5,831 bases of DNA from Bacteroidia bacterium (GTDB lineage: Bacteria > Bacteroidota > Bacteroidia > UBA8524): positions 1-5,831 of the forward strand of contig JALRIQ010000178.1 in NCBI GenBank assembly GCA_023277325.1, given 5' to 3'. The notes beneath the pieces were generated by a model. That model made no database searches. It was not told where the DNA came from and saw nothing but the letters and a program-made list of their open reading frames with translations. The first letter of the stretch is position 1; the number at the start of each line of letters is the position of its first letter. The position numbers and the translations under genes were made by a program. Of this stretch, positions 1 to 5,831 are shown piece by piece.

Positions 1-866
1 ATCGGGTCGGCCAGCCCGACGTCCTCCGACGCAAAAATGACCATCCTGCGGGCGATGAACTCGGGGTCCTCACCCGCACTCAGCATCGTTGTGAGCCAGT
101 ACATGGCTGCGTCCGGGTCCGAGCCGCGCATCGATTTGATGAAGGCGGATATAATATCATAATGAGCTTCCCCATTTTTATCATAACGCGCTACCTGCTC
201 TTTGGCCACCTTTTTAATGGCTTCATTGGTAAGCACCACCTTTTGTCCGCCATCTTGTAGCACCGCCATTTCGAATAAATTCAATAAGCGACGTGCATCT
301 CCGCCAGAAAGCAAGAGTAAAGCCTCTTTATCCTGAATAGTGATCTCTTTGGTCTTGAGCACCACATCCTTCTCCATGGCTCTTTCCAGCATCTGCATAA
401 GATCGTCGCCTGTATGGTTTTCGAGATGGTACACCTGGCAACGTGAAAGCAAGGCAGAAATCACTTCAAAAGAAGGGTTCTCTGTGGTTGCACCGATTAA
501 CGTAATTTTTCCACGTTCCACGGCACCGAGCAAGGCATCTTGCTGCGATTTACTGAATCGATGAATCTCATCAATAAACAAAAGCGGTGGAAATAAGCCG
601 CCACTTGAATTGATTACTTCACGAACGTCTTTTACGCCAGCTGAAACCGCACTCAAAACATGAAACGGGCGCTTGAGAGAACGCGCAATAAGCTCGGCCA
701 AGGTGGTTTTACCCACACCTGGAGGTCCCCAAAAAATCATACTGGGTATATTTTCTGAAGCCAGAAAGCGGGTGATTATCCCTTCCTGTCCAACGAGGTG
801 TGCCTGTCCGATATAATCTTCCAGACGCAAAGGACGCATACGTTCAGCAAGCGGAGCATGTTGCAT
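1..866 (-). CDS. rarA: Replication-associated recombination protein A (RarA/MgsA), AAA+ ATPase, 3' end cut by window edge
   Basis: RarA is a cytoplasmic DNA-dependent ATPase of the clamp-loader-like AAA+ group that acts at stalled replication forks and, in studied bacteria, interacts with SSB. The frame gives 288 complete codons from ATG at 866 and remains open at the left edge. The N-terminus (LAERMRPLRLEDYIGQ) is the usual family start. Walker A is GPPGVGKTT at residues 47-55, Walker B is FIDEIHRF with D99-E100, the sensor 1 region is LIGATTENP near 123-131, and the sensor 2 segment SGGDARRLLN lies near 186-195. The RarA-specific C-terminal part is seen in RGSDPDAA from residue 247 and in ARRM and ASEDVGLADP near the edge. 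Family members are usually about 420-450 residues, so roughly the last third is missing. It follows prsW on the same strand after 61 bases. GC content rises sharply in the last 131 bases visible. The identification is very secure. Confidence 0.97.
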   Translation of the reverse strand, partial: MQHAPLAERMRPLRLEDYIGQAHLVGQEGIITRFLASENIPSMIFWGPPGVGKTTLAELIARSLKRPFHVLSAVSAGVKDVREVINSSGGLFPPLLFIDEIHRFSKSQQDALLGAVERGKITLIGATTENPSFEVISALLSRCQVYHLENHTGDDLMQMLERAMEKDVVLKTKEITIQDKEALLLLSGGDARRLLNLFEMAVLQDGGQKVVLTNEAIKKVAKEQVARYDKNGEAHYDIISAFIKSMRGSDPDAAMYWLTTMLSAGEDPEFIARRMVIFASEDVGLADP

Positions 867-870
867 AGGG

Positions 871-904
871 CGAAATTAGCAGAAATCCCTGCGTTTCGTA
901 CAAA
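871..904 (-). promoter_or_regulatory. Possible Bacteroidota-type promoter for rarA
   Basis: On the minus strand a TTTG (904-901) is followed after 22 bases by TAATTTCG (878-871), a one-mismatch match to the Bacteroidota -7 box TAnnTTTG. Only four bases separate the box from the rarA ATG at 866, so a transcript from here would be almost leaderless. The spacing is at the long end for this promoter class. rarA could instead be transcribed together with prsW. Confidence 0.3.
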
Positions 905-927
905 TTAGGCACTGCCTTTTTGAACAG

Positions 928-2277
928 CTAATTAAACAATAATGCCTTAAAGGCGTCGAAGGTCTTTTTATAGGGTGGTTTTTCAATATATACCCAACCA
1001 CAGAAGGAACTTGCCCCAATCTCTTCTGTTTGAGAATCAATGGGTTCATCGCGTGAAATTAATCCAGCGATGATGTGGTTTTCTGTTGCAGACTCCCCAC
1101 TCAACTTAGGAATCAGGTAAAAATGACGATCGTCGTGAATAGGATCATCGCTACGGTGAAAGGTTACTTTATAAAAGATTACCTGGCTGCTGGCATAAAC
1201 TTTCTCTATGATTTCAACATCGGCAGAATTACCGAAGTAGTCGAAATTGGGACTTACCGGTCGGATTTCTGTTGGTTTATTGAAATAGTACAGGAAGGGT
1301 TCTTCTTCATAAGGAATTCCCTTTACTGTAATTCTACCTCTTGAATATCCTCTGATTTGAAGATCAACACCCCCAATAATAAATGGCAAAGAAGGATAGA
1401 TAAAAAATCGCTTATGCTGCACAAATACCATCGCCGTTAATCGGTTAATGGTGATGTAAAGAATGAACAATAATGGAGCGCTATGAATAAGGAAGATTCC
1501 GATTCCTGCAATTCCATAATCGGCTATAAAAAGCAGCAGAAAGATGACAAACAGCAACACAAAAACCATAACCATGCTTCTTCTCAGCCCACTCACCGGA
1601 AAAGGAATCGCATCAGAATAGTGTTGCGAAGCATTTACGGAATTATTCGCCATGGTAGTATAAATCTCTATGGCAACAAAGAATATGAAATAAGACAAAA
1701 AAGGCATAGCGGGGTTCAGCACCTCAGTTTCCAGTCCGGTATTGAACGAAGCATGCAAGGTAATGGCCACCAAAAACCATAATAGGATTTCAGCTTTATT
1801 TTTGGTTGCTAACCGAGAAATTCCATAGCCCTCAATTCCAGTGAGAAATGCATGAAGCGACAGACTAATAACTGCTCTGGCATGAAGAACCAAATTCCCG
1901 TAACTCTGAGCATAAAGTATGTTTTCGATAAAACCGAAGCCTAGTCCAACACAGGCGCCATAAACCAGAAAATTTGTACTATCCGTAAAAAGTCTTCTGC
2001 CAATAAAGATTCCCAGCACCAGACATAACATTTTCCCCGACTCTTCAATCAAGCCTACGCTCATAAATTGGTGAATAAAAACCGACGAATAGCTCATGGT
2101 TTCATATTCAAAAATGGTTGGTAGAAACAAAGGAAAAAGAACGCTTAGACATCCTAGTCCAAAAAAACCGAGAATAGGTAACCAACGCTCAGGTTTGAAA
2201 TGATCGATATTCCGAAAGAAGAAAAGCCAGATGAAAGCAGCTATTCCACTGGTGATAATGGCTATAATTAGCTTCAC
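928..2277 (-). CDS. PrsW-family intramembrane protease with a long C-terminal extension
   Basis: This is a polytopic inner-membrane protein of 449 residues. PrsW-family enzymes cut membrane substrates; the Bacillus subtilis member starts degradation of the anti-sigma factor RsiW. The conserved PrsW motifs are present in order: EESGK (E78, E79, K82), FGFIEN (E118, N119), H142 in SLHAF, and HASFN (H175, N179). Hydrophobic spans lie near 2-21, 34-52, 68-93, 103-124, 134-152, 165-181 and 190-208. Two more spans at about 234-253 and 257-278 come after the motif core. Residues about 281-449 form a non-membrane domain rich in aromatic and beta-type residues that I do not recognise; B. subtilis PrsW is only about 218 residues. 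The start is GTG, directly preceded by an in-frame TAA, and the next in-frame ATG (M61) would remove two spans. No Shine-Dalgarno is visible. Substrate is unknown. The family call is secure; orthology to RsiW-cleaving PrsW is not shown. Confidence 0.93.
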   Translation of the reverse strand: MKLIIAIITSGIAAFIWLFFFRNIDHFKPERWLPILGFFGLGCLSVLFPLFLPTIFEYETMSYSSVFIHQFMSVGLIEESGKMLCLVLGIFIGRRLFTDSTNFLVYGACVGLGFGFIENILYAQSYGNLVLHARAVISLSLHAFLTGIEGYGISRLATKNKAEILLWFLVAITLHASFNTGLETEVLNPAMPFLSYFIFFVAIEIYTTMANNSVNASQHYSDAIPFPVSGLRRSMVMVFVLLFVIFLLLFIADYGIAGIGIFLIHSAPLLFILYITINRLTAMVFVQHKRFFIYPSLPFIIGGVDLQIRGYSRGRITVKGIPYEEEPFLYYFNKPTEIRPVSPNFDYFGNSADVEIIEKVYASSQVIFYKVTFHRSDDPIHDDRHFYLIPKLSGESATENHIIAGLISRDEPIDSQTEEIGASSFCGWVYIEKPPYKKTFDAFKALLFN

Positions 2278-2291
2278 TTAACGAATAAACG

Positions 2292-2319
2292 AAAAAAGGA
2301 CGGTAAAAACCGTCCTTTT
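2292..2319 (-). terminator. Rho-independent terminator after the prolyl oligopeptidase gene
   Basis: GGACGGT (2298-2304) pairs perfectly with ACCGTCC (2309-2315) around an AAAA loop. Flanking A/T pairs extend the stem to 11 bp (2294-2319). Read leftward the stem is followed by six T (2297-2292), the form expected for a terminator of the peptidase gene ending at 2348. Read rightward it has only four T. The T-run ends 14 bases before the prsW start codon. Confidence 0.85.
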
Positions 2320-2347
2320 ACATAGGATTTATCTTGTATAATGATAC

Positions 2348-4483
2348 TTACAGTTTCTTGATACCCATATTCCAAAGCATAAAGGCCCATTTATCCGCTT
2401 GTTCATCCAAAATCTTAGCGGTTGGTTTACCCGCGCCATGACCTGCATTCACATCTATACGAATTAAAATAGGAGCTGGTCCTGCTTGTCCCTTTTGAAG
2501 GGTCGCCGCAAACTTGAAACTATGCGCTGGAACTACACGATCATCATGATCTCCTGTAGTCACCATGGTCGCTGGATAAGCGGTTCCTGGTTTAACATTA
2601 TGCACTGGCGAATATCCCTTGAGGTATTGGTAAATGTCGACATCATCTTCTGCCGTTCCATAGTCAGTGGCCCAGCCAGCTCCTGCAGTGAATTTATTAT
2701 AACGTAACATATCTAAAACGCCGACAGCCGGAAACGCAACTTTCATTAAATCCGGACGTTGTGTCAATACCGCACCAACAAGCAGTCCACCGTTCGATCC
2801 ACCTGAAATGGCAAGGAAATCTTTGCTGCAGTATTTCTCGCTAATCAGGTATTCTCCAGCAGCGATAAAGTCGTCGAACACATTTTGTTTCTTCATTTTG
2901 GTACCTGCCTCATGCCAGGCTTCACCATATTCACCCCCACCACGGATATTTGGAACCGCATAGATTCCGCCATTTTCCAACAATACCAAAACACTGGTAT
3001 TGAAGTTCGGCTGTAAGCTGATATTAAATCCACCGTATCCATACAATAAGGTCGGATTTTTACCATCCATTTTTAAGCCCTTCTTATGGGTAATCATCAT
3101 CGGAATCTTCGTGCCATCCTTAGAGGTATAGAATACCTGTTTCGAATCATATAAAGTCGGATCGAAGTCGATATCGGGCTTTTTATACAAGTTTGATTCA
3201 CCCGTTCGCGGGTTGTAGGAAAACGTGGTGCTTGGATAGATATAGCTGGTAAAGGTGTAATACAAAACGGCATCATCGCTATTTCCGCCAAAACCACCGG
3301 CGCTTCCTTGTCCAGGGAGATTCACTTCGCGAATCATCTTACCTGTATAGTCATATTGCTGCACCACACTGAGTACATCCTTTTGGTATTTCGCGAAGAA
3401 ATAGCCTGCTCCCTCACTTACGCTAAGCACATTTTCAGTAGCTGGAATGATATCTTTCCAGGCATCCATCGTCCAATTGTCTTTGCTTACCTCAACCAGA
3501 CGTCTGTTTGGCGCATTGTACGTAGTCAGGAAATAGAACTTATTTTCTTTGGCAAATACCAAATCATGGTCATTATCAAAATTATCTACAAGCGCAACCG
3601 CCTCATAGCCGGGATTGGTCAAATCAACCACATACACTTGATTTCCAGTGGTCGTCATGGCAGCTGAGATTACCAGGTATTTTCCATCTTCAGAAACAGA
3701 CCCTCCAACATAACGGCGCGGGTTGGCATCATCGCCAAATACAAGGACATCCTTATCAGATGAAGTACCCAGCTTATGGTAGAAGAGTTTATGATTTTGT
3801 GTTTTCGCAGAAAGTTTACTACCTCCCTGGTCTTTGTAGGTAGAATAGAAAAAGCCTTCATTGCCCTTCCATTCTGTTCCACTGAACTTGACATCCATAA
3901 TTTTATCTTCCAGAAGTGCTTTGGTCGCTACATCCATGACATAGATTTCTTGCCAATCTGCGCCACCTCGGCTAATGCTATAGGCCATCAAAGAACCGTC
4001 TTTGGTAAACTGAAGTCCGGAAAGTGAAACTGTTCCGTCTTCACTCAGTTTATTCGGATCAAAGAATACTTCGTCCTCTCCACCTTCAACCACACGGTAC
4101 ATCACCGACTGGTTTTGCAGCCCGTCGTTTTTAAAGTAATAGGTATGCGGTCCTTCTTTAAATGGAGCGCCTACCCGCTCGTAGTTATAGAGTTTCTCGA
4201 GACGACTTCTCATGCTGTCTCTGTATGGAATCTGACTGAGGTAAGTGAAGGTGAACTCATTCTGGCGCTTCACCCAGTCGGCCGTTTCTTCACTGCGGTC
4301 ATCTTCGAGCCAACGGTAAGGATCACTTACGCTGTCGTTAAAATACACATCAACTTGATTTCCTTTTGCTGTTTCGGGATACTGCATCTTTTCCATGGCG
4401 CTTTCTTCGCCACCGCATGCTGGCAAAAGCAAGGCCATTGCGGCAACAAGCGACAAACGTGTCAAAGCTTCTTGTTTTTTCAT
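2348..4483 (-). CDS. Prolyl oligopeptidase (S9A serine peptidase), predicted lipoprotein
   Basis: This 711-residue protein is predicted to cut short peptides after proline. It has an N-terminal S9 beta-propeller (about 35-440) and a C-terminal alpha/beta hydrolase domain (about 490-711). The catalytic triad is S563 in GGSNGG, D647 in DHDDRV and H682 in AGHGAGK; the porcine enzyme (710 residues) has S554, D641 and H680. R649 and W604 match the porcine substrate-pocket residues R643 and W595. Other family signatures are GYGGFNISL, NIRGGGEYGEAWHEAG and QNVFDDFIAAGEYLI. The N-terminus is a lipoprotein signal: KK, a hydrophobic stretch, then lipobox LPAC with C23 as the lipidated residue, so the enzyme should sit on a membrane facing the periplasm or cell surface rather than in the cytoplasm. 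ATG at 4483 is chosen because an upstream in-frame TTG at 4504 lies inside the promoter and would add residues before the signal peptide. A purine-rich AGAGAGAGA precedes the ATG. It is transcribed divergently from the small membrane protein gene. Confidence 0.96.
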   Translation of the reverse strand: MKKQEALTRLSLVAAMALLLPACGGEESAMEKMQYPETAKGNQVDVYFNDSVSDPYRWLEDDRSEETADWVKRQNEFTFTYLSQIPYRDSMRSRLEKLYNYERVGAPFKEGPHTYYFKNDGLQNQSVMYRVVEGGEDEVFFDPNKLSEDGTVSLSGLQFTKDGSLMAYSISRGGADWQEIYVMDVATKALLEDKIMDVKFSGTEWKGNEGFFYSTYKDQGGSKLSAKTQNHKLFYHKLGTSSDKDVLVFGDDANPRRYVGGSVSEDGKYLVISAAMTTTGNQVYVVDLTNPGYEAVALVDNFDNDHDLVFAKENKFYFLTTYNAPNRRLVEVSKDNWTMDAWKDIIPATENVLSVSEGAGYFFAKYQKDVLSVVQQYDYTGKMIREVNLPGQGSAGGFGGNSDDAVLYYTFTSYIYPSTTFSYNPRTGESNLYKKPDIDFDPTLYDSKQVFYTSKDGTKIPMMITHKKGLKMDGKNPTLLYGYGGFNISLQPNFNTSVLVLLENGGIYAVPNIRGGGEYGEAWHEAGTKMKKQNVFDDFIAAGEYLISEKYCSKDFLAISGGSNGGLLVGAVLTQRPDLMKVAFPAVGVLDMLRYNKFTAGAGWATDYGTAEDDVDIYQYLKGYSPVHNVKPGTAYPATMVTTGDHDDRVVPAHSFKFAATLQKGQAGPAPILIRIDVNAGHGAGKPTAKILDEQADKWAFMLWNMGIKKL

Positions 4484-4501
4484 AATAGATTCTCTCTCTG
4501 C

Positions 4502-4531
4502 CAAATTTACATTCTGCTGTCATATTCCCAA
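4502..4531 (-). promoter_or_regulatory. Bacteroidota-type promoter of the prolyl oligopeptidase gene
   Basis: On the minus strand TTG (4531-4529), then 19 bases, then TAAATTTG (4509-4502) match the Bacteroidota primary-sigma consensus (TTG or TTTG at -33, TAnnTTTG at -7) in sequence and spacing. Transcription would begin near 4496-4499, giving a leader of about 13-16 bases before ATG at 4483. This also argues for the taxonomic placement. Confidence 0.75.
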
Positions 4532-4549
4532 TTAATCCAGTTCAAATGC

Positions 4550-4557
4550 TATTTTTG
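4550..4557 (+). promoter_or_regulatory. Candidate -7 box for the rightward small-protein/metallopeptidase unit
   Basis: TATTTTTG is an exact TAnnTTTG match, 17 bases before the ATG at 4575, a position that gives a short leader. No TTG occurs about 19 bases upstream, so the -33 half is not supported. It lies in the same 91-base intergenic region as the divergent peptidase promoter, whose -33 element is 18 bases away. Confidence 0.45.
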
Positions 4558-4574
4558 TACGACGAATTAGCCTT

Positions 4575-4745
4575 ATGATCTGGAAGAAAATCCTTTCTTA
4601 TATCTTGTTTTGGAAAAAGCAGCCAAATCCCAATGGCGAAAAGCAAAGCAGTTATTTACGCATGATGCATGGCATTAATAAACTGACCATTTTGATTTTC
4701 TTAATCGGCATTTGTGTCATGATTTACCGCTACCTTACCCACTAA
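4575..4745 (+). CDS. Small single-span membrane protein (56 residues), possibly DUF6728-like
   Basis: An ATG-to-TAA frame of 56 residues. The N-terminal half is basic and aromatic (MIWKKILSYILFWKK), then a hydrophilic PNPNGEKQSS stretch, then LRMMHGINK just before one hydrophobic span at about residues 37-51 (LTILIFLIGICVMIY) and a short tail ending YLTH. By the positive-inside rule the N-terminal part would face the cytoplasm. The pattern of a KK-P motif, a MHxINK motif and one C-terminal span resembles, from memory, short Bacteroidota proteins annotated DUF6728; a profile search would settle this. Support for it being real: it follows a TAnnTTTG box, fills the gap between the divergent promoter and the metallopeptidase gene, and has coherent topology. 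The metallopeptidase start lies 47 bases downstream with no terminator between, suggesting cotranscription. Function is unknown. Confidence 0.8.
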   Translation: MIWKKILSYILFWKKQPNPNGEKQSSYLRMMHGINKLTILIFLIGICVMIYRYLTH

Positions 4746-4792
4746 TAGGAAATGGAATATTCCTTGATGTATTGCAAGTATTATATAGAAGC

Positions 4793-5476
4793 ATGACAAC
4801 AACACTTTATTTCATCGGAATTCTGCTTTTTATCGTCAGCTTGATTATTCAATCTCGCTTTCGTTCTAAAGCTAAAAAATATGCACAGAGCGGCTTGAGA
4901 AATGGCATGAGCGGTGCTGAGATTGCTCAAAAAATGCTGAATGACCATGGCATTTACGATGTGCAGGTAATCCATAATCCAGGACAATTAACCGACCACT
5001 ATAACCCAGCGAACAGAACGGTTAATCTTAGCGACGAGGTTTTTCACGGTCGTTCGACACTTGCCGCGGCTGTAGCTGCGCACGAATGCGGACACGCTGT
5101 TCAACACGCCGAAGCCTATAACTGGTTAGAGTTTCGCTCTACCATGGTTGGTCCGGTAAGTTTTGCCTCACGCTATTTGATCTTCTTGCTCATTGGTGGG
5201 TTACTTTTAGGTGGCGCATTAGGACAGACTTTATTGCTTGTGGGTATTGGATTATTCACCCTTACCACCCTATTTTCTTTTGTAACCTTACCCGTTGAAT
5301 TCGATGCAAGCCGTCGCGCTTTGGCATGGCTAAACGACAAAGGAATGGTTGCCGGTCAGGAAGCAGAAGAAAGTAAAGACGCCTTGCAATGGGCTGCCAT
5401 GACTTATGTGGTTGCAGCACTTTCATCTCTGGCTACTTTGCTCTATTATATTTCGATCTTCACAGGAAGAGACTAA
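4793..5476 (+). CDS. Membrane zinc metallopeptidase, YugP family (Zn_peptidase_2)
   Basis: This 227-residue protein belongs to the neutral zinc metallopeptidase family typified by B. subtilis YugP. An N-terminal membrane span (about 4-20) is followed by a basic segment, then the family motif LTDHYNP (66-72) and the zinc-binding HEXXH as HECGH (97-101), with E98 the catalytic base. Two adjacent hydrophobic spans (about 128-145 and 147-166) follow, then LPVEFDASRRAL, where E169 is the likely third zinc ligand, and a last span near 203-223. Length is normal for the family. The start ATG at 4793 gives the typical short N-terminus (MTTTLYFIGILLF); the frame can be extended to a TTG at 4712, but this overlaps the upstream gene and adds 27 residues unlike the family. 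Physiological substrates of the family are, as far as I know, not established. It probably shares a transcript with the small membrane protein and ends at the terminator that follows. Confidence 0.95.
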   Translation: MTTTLYFIGILLFIVSLIIQSRFRSKAKKYAQSGLRNGMSGAEIAQKMLNDHGIYDVQVIHNPGQLTDHYNPANRTVNLSDEVFHGRSTLAAAVAAHECGHAVQHAEAYNWLEFRSTMVGPVSFASRYLIFLLIGGLLLGGALGQTLLLVGIGLFTLTTLFSFVTLPVEFDASRRALAWLNDKGMVAGQEAEESKDALQWAAMTYVVAALSSLATLLYYISIFTGRD

Positions 5477-5495
5477 AGCACTATACGATTTAAAT

Positions 5496-5537
5496 AAAGC
5501 CTGTCGTTCATCTTGCATCGACAGGCTTTTGTTTTTT
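5496..5537 (+). terminator. Rho-independent terminator after the zinc metallopeptidase gene
   Basis: AAAGCCTGTCG (5496-5506) pairs perfectly with CGACAGGCTTT (5519-5529), an 11-bp stem with a 12-base loop. It is followed by TGTTTTTT (5530-5537). It begins 20 bases after the metallopeptidase stop codon and separates that unit from the secreted-protein gene that starts at 5552. Confidence 0.9.
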
Positions 5538-5551
5538 ACCTTGCTGCAGCC

Positions 5552-5831
5552 ATGAAAACCTTTTTACTTTTCCTAGTTACCCAGATTATCCCGGTCATTG
5601 CGCTCGGACAACATCAGGTTACTTTGAGCTTGAATGAGAAAGGAACCGACCGCTACTTTGAAACCTCGAAGCTCATCGCTCCGGTTTTTAAATTAAAAGG
5701 CGATACAATCGAATCCTATCAAGGCTTTGGGATAAAAAATGATAAACCCCTTCAACGGTTTAAAGTACAGGCTCCTGAATTCACTACGGTGATGGACACG
5801 GGTTATACCTTTCTATTTTCAAAACTTAGCA
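5552..5831 (+). CDS. Secreted protein of unknown function, 5' part only
   Basis: An open frame from ATG at 5552 runs off the right edge after 93 complete codons. The N-terminus is a Sec signal peptide: K2, a hydrophobic core at about 4-18, and a probable cleavage site ALG|Q after residue 19, a common Bacteroidota pattern. The mature part (QHQVTLSLNEKGTDRYFET at its start) looks soluble, with alternating polar and hydrophobic residues suggestive of beta structure, and I recognise no domain. There is no cysteine for a lipobox. The gene lies 14 bases after the preceding terminator, so it needs its own promoter; the only candidate I see, TTG (5513-5515), 21 bases and TACCTTGC (5537-5544), is weak and overlaps the hairpin. 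It could be exported to the periplasm or beyond; the missing C-terminus would show whether a type IX sorting domain is present. Confidence 0.8.
   Translation, partial: MKTFLLFLVTQIIPVIALGQHQVTLSLNEKGTDRYFETSKLIAPVFKLKGDTIESYQGFGIKNDKPLQRFKVQAPEFTTVMDTGYTFLFSKLS

Noticed and set aside
97..131. Possible frameshift in rarA at the GC switch
   Set aside because: The frame continues with the conserved RGSDPDAAMYWL segment across the switch, so the gene is not broken there.
340..564. Rightward open frame of 74 codons opposite rarA
   Set aside because: It lies entirely antisense to the conserved RarA ATPase domain and resembles no family; it is a shadow frame.
907..921. Small hairpin AGGC-ACT-GCCT with a T-run on the plus strand between prsW and rarA
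   Set aside because: The stem is only 4 bp, no rightward gene reads into it, and leftward it has no T-run after the stem.
4484..4504. In-frame extension of the prolyl oligopeptidase to a TTG start at 4504
   Set aside because: The TTG overlaps the -7 promoter box, and the ATG at 4483 gives a proper lipoprotein signal peptide.
4115..4570. Rightward open frame of 151 codons opposite the 5' end of the peptidase gene
   Set aside because: It is antisense to the propeller and signal peptide region, crosses the divergent promoters, and its translation has no recognisable pattern.
4712..4792. In-frame extension of the zinc metallopeptidase to a TTG start at 4712
   Set aside because: It overlaps the 3' end of the small membrane protein gene, and the added 27 residues do not look like the family N-terminus, which fits the ATG at 4793.
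4764..4793. Separate promoter directly before the zinc metallopeptidase gene
   Set aside because: A TTG at 4764 is followed 19 bases later by TAGAAGCA, which keeps only the TA of TAnnTTTG.
5084..5098. Cysteine inside the zinc motif (HECGH) as a sign of altered catalysis
   Set aside because: The two His and the Glu of HEXXH are intact and the X positions tolerate substitution, so this is an ordinary active site.

Overview
The window looks like a chromosomal stretch from a member of the Bacteroidota, probably a flavobacterium-like lineage. The support is a promoter upstream of the lipoprotein peptidase that matches the group's distinctive layout (TTG, 19 bases, TAnnTTTG), absent or weak Shine-Dalgarno sequences, moderate GC (about 40-50% in the lines I counted) and gene families typical of the group. 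I see no mobile element, CRISPR array, tRNA or rRNA. Five of the six genes I can name at least to family; the sixth is a truncated secreted protein of unknown function.

Layout. Three genes read leftward on the minus strand, and three read rightward from a 91-base divergent intergenic region. Leftward, in order of transcription: a lipoprotein prolyl oligopeptidase (2348-4483), a compact terminator hairpin (2294-2319), a PrsW-family intramembrane protease with a large extra C-terminal domain (928-2277), and the first 288 codons of rarA, an AAA+ ATPase of replication-fork maintenance that runs off the left edge. Rightward: a 56-residue single-span membrane protein (4575-4745), a YugP-type membrane zinc metallopeptidase (4793-5476), a strong terminator (5496-5537), and the start of a secreted protein (5552 to the right edge).

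How they may work together. The small membrane protein and the zinc peptidase are 47 bases apart and probably share a transcript. The prolyl oligopeptidase has its own strong promoter, which also fixes its start codon: an upstream TTG would lie inside the promoter. prsW begins only 14 bases after the terminator T-run, so it either depends on readthrough or has a promoter I cannot recognise. Three envelope-associated peptidases of different catalytic classes lie next to each other, but nothing here proves a shared pathway. rarA is a housekeeping repair gene.

The most notable signals are: an abrupt rise in GC within the rarA reading frame near position 131 (GC3 from about 46% to about 86%, protein conservation intact); the C-terminal domain of the PrsW protein; the tight terminator/start arrangement of prsW; and the small membrane protein. 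I found no clear sign of a wholly new multi-gene system.
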